This document shows positions 1-10,694 of a stretch of DNA of 64,000 nt, in pieces; positions within the stretch are counted from its first letter, which is position 1, and the number at the start of each line of letters is the position of its first letter. A model generated the notes under the pieces. That model did not search any database. It was not told the origin of the DNA and saw only the letters and a program-made list of their open reading frames with translations. Location: NCBI GenBank assembly GCA_003254905.1, contig QANU01098817.1:38690-102689 (forward strand), given 5' to 3'. The DNA comes from Nissolia schottii (Eukaryota > Streptophyta > Magnoliopsida > Fabales > Fabaceae). The translations under genes were made by a program, and so were the position numbers.

Positions 1-540
1 GCCTCACAAGGCCTTTCCCCTGATATGTATGCTATGTGTTGGGTGAATTCAGAATCTGTTACACGTCTGTTTTTGCACTGTTCAGTGGCTAATATCTTTA
101 GGAATAATTTGTTTGGGATCTTTGTTGAATCTTGGATGTGTCCTGCAACCTTATTCTATCTTTTAGACAAGTTATGCTTGATTTGGGAGTAGGAAGAAAG
201 CTAAATACTTGTGGTGGCAATGTACAGTTTTTGCCACTATCGGGTGCATCTGGCTATAACTCAACTGTCGCATCTTTAACAACAACTTCTCAGACAAGCA
301 TGTTTTGTGGGATGAGATTAGGAGTTTGTCATCAGTTTGGTGTAAAGCTTGCAATCTTTATATAGGATTTTTCCTCTCAAATATTGAGAGATTGGAAAGC
401 TTTACTCCATTGATAGCTTTTTTAGCTTTTGTTTTGTTCTTATTATATAGAGGATCTCTTATCCTCTTATTTTTTTGTAACTCTCATCTCTTCTTAAAGA
501 AATTCTTCTTTTATCCCACCCTAACAAAAAGAAAATATAT
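1..540 (+). mobile_element. LINE (L1-like) 3' end, zf-RVT domain remnant
   Basis: Frame 1 from the window edge reads a zf-RVT type zinc-binding segment (Cys, then Trp in place of the second Cys, then E-S-V-T-R-L-F-L-H-C) that ends at a stop near 190. After frame breaks, a second conserved tail follows at about 290-410 (Ser-Asp-Lys-His-Val-Leu-Trp-Asp, Ser-Val-Trp-Cys-Lys). These are the C-terminal features of plant L1 ORF2. The same tail occurs in opposite orientation at 23819-24085, so this is a dispersed family and not a host exon. The copy is 5'-truncated by the window edge and broken by stops and a small indel. It lies in, or downstream of, the long unspliced stretch following UBP26 exon 5. 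Confidence 0.75.
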
Positions 541-2352
541 AAAACGAACTCCATAAAGCATTGTCAAGGCAACTCAAGGTTGTTGGAGAAGCTGGGAAAG
601 ATAACACAACAAAACAGATGGAATGACCACCAGCTTGAACAAATTGTTGGAATATCCATGATTAGGATGAAGGTAATTTCCTGGAATTATCATTAGCGGA
701 AATTTCCTGAAAAACAATGATACTCAAAACAACATTTGAAACCCATTAAGAATAAGAGAAATAAGAGAATTTTTTGGAGATCCAAAATGAGAGGCTGGTT
801 AATATCACAACCATGGAGAATTTACCACCGACATAACTCATCAATGATATATAGAAATCACAGTTGATATGATTCATGGGAGTCTGGTAGGAATCACAGC
901 CTGACATTCATCACTAAAGTTGTTCTGTTGAGAGGACACACAGAAAACGGAAAAACAGAAAATAGAGGTTTCTTGAACATTGTTGGTGACAGACAGAGGC
1001 ACCGACAATGGCCAAACAGAGGCAGCGTTAATGGAAACAGGCCAAAAATGGTTCAGAGGTAGCAACAGAGGAAGATGCGGCTGATGAGCTTCTCGGATGT
1101 GCCATCAAGCGCTGAAGATAGGGAGGCATGTGAAAAGACATTCAGAGGCTAGAAGTCAAGCAAAAGTGTCTTGATGGTTAATTGGAATTGCGGCTTCAGG
1201 GGATGGACACAGACATCAAGCCAGCCCTGAAGAAATGGTCACCGGGCCTGAAAGTCATTGGCGGAGGAAGACATAGCATAGAGAGGGTGGACAGAGTGAA
1301 AAGGCTACTGAAGAAATGTGATGGCAGTGGACAGAGTGATTCATAACTAGAAGAAGACTGTAGAGAAAAGATGAAGTAAATGGAGGAAGATGAAGGGTTT
1401 TATTGCCTGAAATCCTCAAATCATACTTAACAATAGAGTTCCAATTTGTAGGAATTCAACAGCAAAAAGGTATAATACAGAACATGGGGGATGGTACCGC
1501 TCCAATAACATATTAAATTTGCAGCAAATAAAAGACGAATGTAACAAAGTGTGGCAGAATTACTTTTGGTTTCTTAGGTGCTTAGGTAGAGACACCTGTC
1601 AGAACTAAATATATCCAATAGGAAATAGGAACAGGAATAGAAAATAAATACAGTTTACCGTTTTAAAAACAATAATTAAGACGTGAACTGTTTCCTATGA
1701 CTCCTGTTGTTTCAAACGTCCAACTCCATTACCCCTTTTATTCCCAATGATATATTAATCACTTCGATAAATCCAACAATTTTCATTCCATTTTTCCTAC
1801 CAATATTATTCATCATAATATGTAAAATAGACAGAAAAAGGAAAATCACTTTCTCACGTCAAAAAAAGAAAGAAAGAAAAAAGAAAATCACTTTCCAATA
1901 TGTCAAAACCGTGTTGTACATTTTAGGAAGTTTTATATTTTATTCTTAATGTGTCTTTATTCTGTATCACAGCTGTATCTTGCTATTAATATTAGGATTG
2001 TGTATTTAGAAACAATCCCACAATCATAGGGATTTGTCATTTAGAATTAGTGGTTCATATTTCCTAAAATAGCTAGCAGGCTCATGTGTGTGTGTGTGTA
2101 TATATATAGGTCTAATGACCTCAGAATTCAATATAGAAGAATATATTATTCCTTCTAAATTTGATACAATATATCCTTTCCCAAGGCACGTTATTACCAA
2201 TCATAAATAATTCCAACCAAACTTCTTCATCTTGATTTAAGAGTAGCTCCTAAACTGATGAGTGGCATCATAACAAAAGTTGACAAATGAAAAGAGGAAG
2301 CAAGAAACCAAATGTACTCAAAACACATTAAAGCTAATGAAGATACAGTTAC
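541..2352. other. non-coding stretch, probable UBP26 intron
   Basis: No exon of the deubiquitinase can be recognised here, although the gene needs several hundred more codons after exon 5. The stretch is therefore read as intron, with the remaining exons beyond the left edge. Positions 645-1461 begin TGTTGGAAT and end ATTCAACA, the paired termini of a copia-type LTR. The flanking 5-mers (CAAAT and GCAAA) do not match, so this is only a candidate. A (TG)n(TA)n dinucleotide tract lies at about 2085-2109 and a purine-rich AAAG tract at 1860-1890. Confidence 0.4.
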
Positions 2353-5300
2353 CTTGTAGATTAACTTATCCCATGCTTTGGAAGACAATCTCTTCATTGA
2401 GGTAATCTTTGATACCGGGACTTTCCCGTGAGAACATTGAATAGATGTATTGTCAAGAGCACTGCATAAAAACCAGAAAGTAAGTACCATATAAATCAAG
2501 TGAAATAATTCCCATCCTAATAATTTAAAAAAGGAACATTTGAGCTAGGGCAGGAAGGAAAAAATTAGGCACAGATAAAACCAATTGAAGTGTTCAATAT
2601 AGATAGTTTTCACCAACATTGGAATGATGTTGTCAGCCCACTGGCGAAGCCAGTCACTATAAATCCAAAAATATGGTTGCTCCAGTGGCTGAACAGGAGC
2701 TTCAGCTAAAACAGATCGAACTTCCTGTCTCCTCTCATTGATACGGCTCAATTCTAACTCTTTCTTATTCTTGTACTGCTCACAAGCATCAAGATATGAG
2801 GCATTGATATTTTGAATCTCTTCGCCAAGATGAGAAGGAAGACAAGCACTGTCTTGTGCAGTAACTGCATTGCCTTCTCTTTCTTTGTGGTTAGCACCAC
2901 AAACCATTTCACCAACCTTTTTGGTATGTTTAAGATGGTACATCAACATGTATGCATCACTAGATGAAAATGTTTCGCCACACAAAGATTGAGAATGTTT
3001 GGCATCTAAACCATTTCCATTACTGTCAGCTATCATTGCTTCAGAGCAATTAGAGTGAACTACATCACTCTTAACAGATTTAGGAGTAGAACTTGAAGCT
3101 CCCTCGCCAAATGGATGACAACCCAAGTTAGTGACATGCTCATCGTCAAATTCCCACCATTGCCCGGTGTTTTCATCCTTAATGTGAGCAATGTAATGAC
3201 CACTATTAGCTGCAGTTCCCTTGTGAATCAGTACGGCTGACAAGTCATACATCAATTCAATCTGAGACTGCTCGGACAATCTATGATGCATATCAAGTTC
3301 AGCAGGAAATGAAAATGCAGAAGTAATTTTCTTCTTTGTGGTAGTCTGTCAGAAGAAATGGACAAATAAAAGAATATGTTAATCAGAAAACAACTATGTA
3401 ATACGGGAAATCAAAATTTACTCCATAGGATGAAGGACAAATCCAACACCATTTCTGAAAACATGAACTATGTAAACAACACTGAATCAATGAGGAGACA
3501 AAAAATTACAAAAAAAAATGAGGTATGTAAAACCACCCTCACATGAAGACTACCCAAAGAAAGCTAAATAATGTAACTATTAAAGATTAAACAAAGTTTT
3601 TCTCTTCATCCTAGAGCAATATTAACATTAAAGAAAATTTCAACATTTTTCCAAGAAACCAGCAATAATATACCATTAAACTTACAAGGCACAATATGGG
3701 TTCACAAAGTAAAGCAGGCATCTCCTTTTATCTATAACCATCCATGGTTCTTTCTCTCTTTTGTTTTATTAAAAGTTAAACTTCAATAAAGAAGAGAAAA
3801 TATCCTCCTTAAAAAATAATAATAATAATAANNNNNNNNNNNNNNNNNNNNNNNNNNNNNNNNNNNNNNNNNNNNNNNNNNNNNNNNNNNNNNNNNNNNN
3901 NNNNNNNNNNNNNNNNNNNNNNNNNNNNNNNNNNNNNNNNNNNNNNNNNNNNNNNNNNNNNNNNNNNNNNNNNNNNNNNNNNNNNNNNNNNNNNNNNNNN
4001 NNNNNNNNNNNNNNNNNNNNNNNNNNNNNNNNNNNNNNNNNNNNNNNNNNNNNNNNNNNNNNNNNNNNNNNNNNNNNNNNNNNNNNNNNNNNNNNNNNNN
4101 NNNNNNNNNNNNNNNNNNNNNNNNNNNNNNNNNNNNNNNNNNNNNNNNNNNNNNNNNNNNNNNNNNNNNNNNNNNNNNNNNNNNNNNNNNNNNNNNNNNN
4201 NNNNNNNNNNNNNNNNNNNNNNNNNNNNNNNNNNNNNNNNNNNNNNNNNNNNNNNNNNNNNNNNNNNNNNNNNNNNNNNNNNNNNNNNNNNNNNNNNNNN
4301 NNNNNNNNNNNNNNNNNNNNNNNNNNNNNNNNNNNNNNNNNNNNNNNNNNNNNNNNNNNNNNNNNNNNNNNNNNNNNNNNNNNNNNNNNNNNNNNNNNNN
4401 NNNNNNNNNNNNNNNNNNNNNNNNNNNNNNNNNNNNNNNNNNNNNNNNNNNNNNNNNNNNNNNNNNNNNNNNNNNNNNNNNNNNNNNNNNNNNNNNNNNN
4501 NNNNNNNNNNNNNNNNNNNNNNNNNNNNNNNNNNNNNNNNNNNNNNNNNNNNNNNNNNNNNNNNNNNNNNNNNNNNNNNNNNNNNNNNNNNNNNNNNNNN
4601 NNNNNNNNNNNNNNNNNNNNNNNNNNNNNNNNNNNNNNNNNNNNNNNNNNNNNNNNNNNNNNNNNNNNNNNNNNNNNNNNNNNNNNNNNNNNNNNNNNNN
4701 NNNNNNNNNNNNNNNNNTAAAATTACATCAAAACAAAAAAATAAGTAAATAACAAAAAAAAGTGCATGCTATTTAATTGTATAATCCTCACAATGACAAT
4801 AAGAAAGATGGAGTCACTCTTGAGTTTATCACAATACCTTTGGAAGGAAGACATAACGTTTAAGTTGAAAATTAAGTACTTCAGGCAACGTGCAGAGCTT
4901 GATGCTCCGAGTAGCATCAACTCTTGTTCTACACGACTCACAAAAATATTGATTGTCTCCATGAAGCTCTTCAATTGTAAGGTAATCATCTAGGCTCTCA
5001 TCTAAACTTTTCAATCCCTTGACGTTCAACTCCAACTCATAAAAGTCTTCCGTTTTGGAAGAAGCTTCAGAATCTCGTCCACATTGCGAACACCTATATA
5101 ATGAAGTGGCAGGATTAAAAGATGTGTAATAGTCATAAACACAGCTACGACCAATCACACATACATCTCATACGAAAGTTGGAAATTTAAGAAAATTGCT
5201 TTAGATCATTTGAACATAAATTACCAGAGAAACTTCTGACCTATGGAGCACAAACACTTCAAGAAAGGGCCGTGTAGGAAACATGTCGGACACTTCATGT

Positions 5301-6730
5301 TAGAGTTAGACCAAAACACAATGGGACACTACAAAAATACACGTGGACACATCAAATTTTGTTATGCCGCCATTTCTGGTTAGTGCATATCCCGTGTCCA
5401 TGCTTCTTAGCTTTTGACCAATTATGATAAAATGATTCTGAACAACCATTACCATGAATCATATTATTAATACGAAAAAGTACTCAAGGACTAGCATTAA
5501 CAGCCAATAACAGCCAAACTAGCACAAAAAGATAATCAAAAGCTCATTTGATAATATGAAATGAAGAATAAAATAATCTTTCAGAGAAACCAAAAATATG
5601 TTAGAAGATTCAACAACACCAGTGAACAACTGCATTTTCGTAGGCATTACATGTTAGCAACATTTACGGCATTACTAAAATGATTTTTTGTGGGGCTTTT
5701 TCCTTGTTCTTGGGTATGTGAGCGGGGGTTGGGGAGGGGTCAAAATAAAAGAGAAAAGTATAACATATTTGACAAGACCAAAATATTTCAAAGCCCCCAC
5801 CCCCACCAAAAAAAAAAAAAAACCAAAGACTTGAAAATTGTAAGACCAACGAAAATTGTAAGACCAACATTTACAAAAGAAATGATTTAACATTTTTTTG
5901 GTAATTTTTACTAAACAAATTGATTGATATAAATCCAAAAAATCCAATGATTCTTACGTTGTCACATGAGAGACACTTCCACGGAATAGATCTTGAACTA
6001 TTGTTCTTGCTTTGGCAATTTCAGAATGGCTCAGGCAACGCTCCAGCAATGACAGAAGCAATGTCAGGAATTCATGGCTATCCTGCTGAACTCCATTGTC
6101 TAACTCCAGTGTCTTTACAAATGGGGATGAATCTATGAAAGCCATTTTACTAACATGCAACTGTACAAAGAGCCGAGCAAGCTGATCTAACACTGGTTGT
6201 TGTTGCAAAACTTTGGGTTCTACAGAAAATATGCCTTCTCGGAATGATTTATTCATGTACAAGCATTGAAGTATACTGTTGGCATAGCATGTTGCACCAA
6301 GATTTGTCAGGCCAGCAGGTGACTTGGCAGAAGCGCGAAGATCCTGATTTGGGTCAGGGCCAAGACTTTCAACAAAATCTGAGATCTTCATCCATAAGCC
6401 AGACTTCCGGGTTCCATTTGGAGGTGGAACCAATGCACAGAAGCAATTTGGGTTGTCTTTAGTATTGACACGACAACCTGAACAGACCGGCTTCCAAATC
6501 ATATACAGTTGGTTCATATCATCTTCAGTTACGGCACCTGTTTTGTGAATTTTCCTACAGCAGGTACATAAAAAGTGGTAGGAACAATAAGCTCCACTTC
6601 ATTTCATTTCAATTAGTTAAAAGCAAATGAACGTCTGTTATTATTCGTACCTCCATATTTCAGAAGTGCCAGCATTATCATCTCCTTGTCTCTGCCTTTT
6701 ATTTTTACTTCGCGTATTTGGTCTACTCAT
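2353..6730 (-). CDS. UBP26: ubiquitin carboxyl-terminal hydrolase 26 (partial, 5' five exons)
   Basis: Cysteine deubiquitinase of the USP/UBP family. The Arabidopsis relative removes ubiquitin from histone H2B in the nucleus and acts in silencing and seed development. Exons, in transcript order on the minus strand: 6730-6651, 6554-5958, 5093-4838, 3345-2618, 2461-2353. All junctions are GT-AG and phases match, giving 590 continuous codons. The start is the ATG at 6730, with the family N-terminus MSRPN. The Cys box G-A-T-C-Y-A-N-S puts the catalytic Cys at about residue 116. The His box S-G-H-Y is at about 361, with the Asp at about 378. CxxC pairs of the finger lie in exon 3, starting at Cys227. 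The intron between exons 3 and 4 contains the N gap but no coding sequence is missing. The C-terminal half, including the expected ubiquitin-like domain, is not in this window, so truncation cannot be excluded. Confidence 0.93.
3812..3831 (+). repeat. (TAA)n microsatellite at gap edge
   Basis: About six TAA units run straight into the N gap, inside the UBP26 intron. The repeat probably explains why assembly stopped here. Confidence 0.8.
3832..4717. other. assembly gap (886 N)
   Basis: Run of N inside the UBP26 intron between 3346 and 4837. The flanking exons join in phase 0 without missing residues, so the gap is intronic. Confidence 1.
5834..5869 (+). repeat. 18-bp tandem repeat, two copies
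   Basis: The unit GAAAATTGTAAGACCAAC occurs twice in succession in the UBP26 intron 5094-5957, next to a poly-A run at about 5808-5822. Confidence 0.85.
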
Positions 6731-8087
6731 TGTACAATAGATAACCTAACCCTGCCAAAGGCACAAGAAACCAACTTCTTGAGATATAAATAAATAAATA
6801 ATAATAATAAATACAACATTTTTCACACCCATTTGTAAAATTTCATAGCAACATAGTAACACATCAAAATAACCCAGAGTCTTTATTTTTCCTTCTGGAC
6901 ATTGGCAATGGCAACTATGTCAAACAGCAAGTTATATTGGTTCTCATTTCATATAAGAACTCCTACTATGAAAAATACAAGTCGTCCAATACCAAAATAC
7001 CAACACAAATACTTTGTTAACGTGAATTGCAAATATCACTTGACAATGAATGAACCCAAATTTTCCCAAAACAAAATCAATATGAAGCCGTGGCGTTCTT
7101 CCTGTGTATGCAAACACATTCCCGTAAGTTCACTTTCTCGTCACCATGATTCATTTCACCCCAGAACAAGCACGAATCAGTTTACAATGAAATAAGAATC
7201 ACAAAGAAGAAAAGCACGAGCTGAAGAGAACCCTAGAAATCTAAGCAGGAGGAAGGAAATGGAAAAAAAAAAAAAAAAACACATGGCAAAACCAACAAAG
7301 AATCGAAGCCACGACGAAATGTGAAGCACATGTTGTGTTTCAATAATAATAATAATAATTAATAGAAATGCAAAAATATGATACAGGAATCGCTGATATA
7401 ATGATATTAAGGGATAGAAATCGTTGCGGTGATGTTACCCGAGAGAGGAGAAAGTAGTTGCTCCAAACCGGAAGATCAAGAATCACTATGGAACTCAGGG
7501 GAAAATGAAAAACGATAGCAAAAAAGTGATAATGAAATTTATATATAATTTTTTATTGTCTTTTTATTTGATTTAAATTTTCATCTAGAATTACTGAGAA
7601 CTGTTTGAAGAGATTTTACGTCTCACTGAGGGAAAGGAGAGGTTGTACGGAACGGTAGAAAGAGAAGTGGGAGAAGGGGGAGAGTCAAAGTAAAGAGAGG
7701 GAGAGATTTGAAAGTGGGTGAAGGATTCAATAGTCCATGTATCTTTGGATCATTAATGATCTGTTGTTGCTGATCGTTGAACCATGCTTTATTGAAATCT
7801 GAGGGTGTAAATTAGTTGGCAATAATTCATCAAATATTTATTCAATAATTTATTTAGGGCGGACACAATTTAGTCCTCCAACAAAAACATTGTTGTCTTA
7901 CTTAATTACTGATCAGAAAAAAAATGTCTTGTTTATTCCTTACCATTTTACAGTGTTTAAGTTAATCCTCCACCTAAAGAAATTAGACAGAAAGTGGGGA
8001 CTGACAGTGAGAACTTTTAAAACACTTAGGGATTAATATCAGCATTTTAAAAAGTGAGAAACTAACGAGAGGTTTTTTAATTAGAAC
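6731..8087. promoter_or_regulatory. UBP26 5' region and upstream spacer
   Basis: Upstream of the UBP26 ATG. A minus-strand stretch at about 7190-7250 contains the CTAGGGTT motif common in plant 5' leaders, so a 5'UTR intron between it and the ATG is likely, but its borders are not defined. AAT microsatellites occur at about 6786-6810 and 7341-7358. The piece from 7860 to 8060 looks like decayed repeat (scattered TTAGTCC/GGGATTAA motifs) with no gene. Confidence 0.4.
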
Positions 8088-8090
8088 TAA

Positions 8091-9169
8091 GGAGGTGTTA
8101 GGTATGAGGTAAAGTGGATAGATTGTCGGTAATCTTGTAATTAAATTACTTCGTAATTCATACTGATCTGTTTAGTTACGTAACATTGCTAATAATGTGG
8201 ATTACTCAATGAGAGATGTATATCTAGATTAGTAATCCTTCAACTTTTATTTTGATCAAATATCCTTAACATAAACAATCCTCTTTCTCCATAAGCTACC
8301 ACCACCACCCCGAATCACTAGCACCACCTACCACTCCTACTACCACCAACATATACCACCACACCACCACTGCTATCACCACCACCATCGTCATCATCAT
8401 ATCACTTCAACCGTCGCCACCACATACCACTACCATTGTTGTCACCGCCACTGTCATCATTATCGCCGCTACAACCACTACTACTACTACCCATCACCAC
8501 CTACCACTCCCACCACAACTATCATTGCCAACATATATACCACTAACCACCATCACACCACCATCACTATCGTGACCTCCACCACCACCACCATTGTCGT
8601 CGCCGCCACCACCACCCCCCCATTGCCCCTGCCACTACCACCATTACTTCCACTACCCACCACCACCACCTCTACTACCACTGTCGTAATCATTTCCACC
8701 GCCACCACATCCATCACCAACACCTCTACCACAACCCACCTCCATTACCATAATCATTGTCATCACCACCACCTTATTTCCACCACTACAACCACCATTA
8801 CCACTACTCATCACCATCATTGTCATCACCACCGTTGGTGTCACCTTTACCACCACTGCAATACACCAACTAATTTTTATTATTTTATTTTATTGTTATG
8901 ATGGTTATTTTTTATTTATTTAATTTATTATTATATTATTATTTTTATTTTATTTATTATATAGAAGGAATTATGGTAAAATACATTTATTACCTGACAA
9001 TCCTTTTGATATATCAAACGACAACGTGGTTATGTAAATTGTCAGTTACGTTACATGTGCATACCAAACACTACAATGTAACATTACCAGTAATTTAAAA
9101 TGTGGTAATCTTTCTAACAGGTATTTCAAATTACAGGTAACCTTGATAGGCAATGTGTCAAACGCCCTC
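8091..9169. mobile_element. PIF/Harbinger-like (Tourist-type) MITE with CCA-repeat core
   Basis: The ends are imperfect inverted repeats: the left begins GGAGGTGTTAGGTATGAGG, and the right, read on the other strand, begins GAGGGCGTTTGACACATTG. Both are flanked directly by TAA (8088-8090 and 9170-9172), the 3-bp target duplication typical of PIF/Harbinger. Subterminal sequence on both sides contains similar GTAAT-rich stretches. No transposase is present, so it is non-autonomous. The middle is occupied by the trinucleotide repeat listed separately. The family assignment rests on TSD and end sequence only. Confidence 0.6.
8296..8875 (+). repeat. compound (CCA/CAT/CAC)n trinucleotide region
   Basis: About 580 bases are dominated by ACC, CAT and CAC triplets with interruptions. 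It yields long Thr/Pro/His-rich open frames on the plus strand and Gly/Val-rich ones on the minus strand. These have no domain, no splice structure and a pure repeat composition, so I treat it as a satellite-like repeat carried inside the flanking MITE. Confidence 0.8.
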
Positions 9170-9391
9170 TAAGTAGCGATATTTTATTGGGAGACCAAAT
9201 ATGGGTTTGGCCCATTTATCTAACTTTTGAACTTACAAAATTATCCTTTTTCGGAGAAGGATTATGCTCTTGAAACTTTGAAAATGATATGAATTAAATG
9301 GAAAGGAAATAAAATAAAGGTGGAATGGAGAGAGGGAGTCACGATTGGAGGGAAGAAAATGTGGGAGAAAGGTGACTTGTTAAACACATAA

Positions 9392-10209
9392 GGCCTCATT
9401 TGGTATATTGTGTAAGATAAAACCTAATAGTATTAAACATGATAGTATAACACTTGATAGTATAGTATAAGAAATACATTGTATAAATTTATAAACTATC
9501 ATGTCTTTGGTGTGTCACATAAAATTATATGATTTTATCCTATTCAATCCTTGTAGTATTAATTCATAATAATACTAAAACAAAAAAAACATTTTTTTGA
9601 AGCAAAATCTCTCATAATCATTTGAAAAAAAAATCAAATAAACCTAGAATGATATTTGACACTGTCTAAATAAATTATTGTACAAGACACTTTTTTCACC
9701 AAAATCGAAAAGGTAATAAATGCAAATAAAATAAAAGAAGAAATTCTCCAAGAATGGGTTTTTATTTCTGAGTCAAATTAATAATTGGAAAAGAAAATGA
9801 ACATGAGATTGTGTGTGTAGTTTTTGAATTGATATGTTCATAATTTCCAATTTTATGTGCTTTGAATTATCAATAGGTATTGAATTTGAAAAAAAGACAA
9901 AAGCAGATACAAATAGCTATGAGAGAGTGAGAAAGAGAGAAAAAGATAATCCAATAATGATGATTAACGATTATAAGATGATAAAAAAATAGAGAGGATA
10001 AGTAAGAATAATTTAACATTGAGTAAAAAATGCTATCATGTCTAATCAAATCTCAGAAGACATAATAAGTTAATACGACAATCATATGATAAACATGGAT
10101 AAAATCGTATAAGATTATATTATCTTATGTTACACCTAACATGTGATAAAAACTAATTTATAGTATTAATTAATACTATCAAATCTAATACAACGTAACA
10201 AATGGGACC
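9392..10209. mobile_element. PIF/Harbinger-like MITE, 818 bp
   Basis: The left end is GGCCTCATTTGG and the right end, on the opposite strand, is GGTCCCATTTGTT. Each is flanked by TAA (9389-9391 and 10210-10212). Further inverted similarity runs inward: 'GATAGTATTAA' type motifs and ATTATATGATTTTATCC on the left against ATCTTATACGATTTTATCC on the right. The element is AT-rich, without coding capacity, and carries the hallmarks of a Tourist-like element. It lies between the UBP26 promoter side and the 3' end of the Lunapark gene. Confidence 0.7.
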
Positions 10210-10212
10210 TAA

Positions 10213-10694
10213 AGTTATAGAAAGAATGGCCCACGATGCGAGATGTATAAAAAAATGCACAAAATAACTTTTTTAACTTTTCTACGTAATAAAAGAGCTA
10301 AAACGGATAATTATGTTTAAAACACTGTAGGAGTAAGTCCCCATGAATCTCTCGTCTCCAGAGGATCTCAGACAAAAGACACAGTGGGAAAGCAGGCCAG
10401 AAAAGACTGGTTGAACAAGCACAATAGATCCGTCATGTATTACAATTTTAACAGATACCCTTCCTAACAAAACTCAAAATATCAAAATTGCCGATTACTC
10501 ACAAGTAAAACACGTAATCTATGTATTATAAATCACATAGTTTCACAGTAATATATCAACACTCTTCCTGTTACAAAACCAACCAAGGAGACACTGCGAA
10601 GTTGCTCCCCTTATAGTTGTTGATCCGTGCCCCTAAAAAATAGGGTGCAAGACATGTCATCATACCAAACAGCCATGTCCAAATGAGGCTGCAT
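10213..10694. other. Lunapark 3' flank
   Basis: No gene is seen. It contains the presumed 3'UTR and terminator of the Lunapark gene on the minus strand. No repeat was recognised. Confidence 0.4.

Noticed and set aside
645..1461. Copia-like solo LTR (TGTTGGAAT ... ATTCAACA)
   Set aside because: Flanking 5-mers differ, so there is no target duplication; mentioned only as a candidate.
8572..8901. 109-aa Thr/His-rich open frame
   Set aside because: Entirely made of the CCA/CAT repeat, with competing open frames on both strands and no domain.
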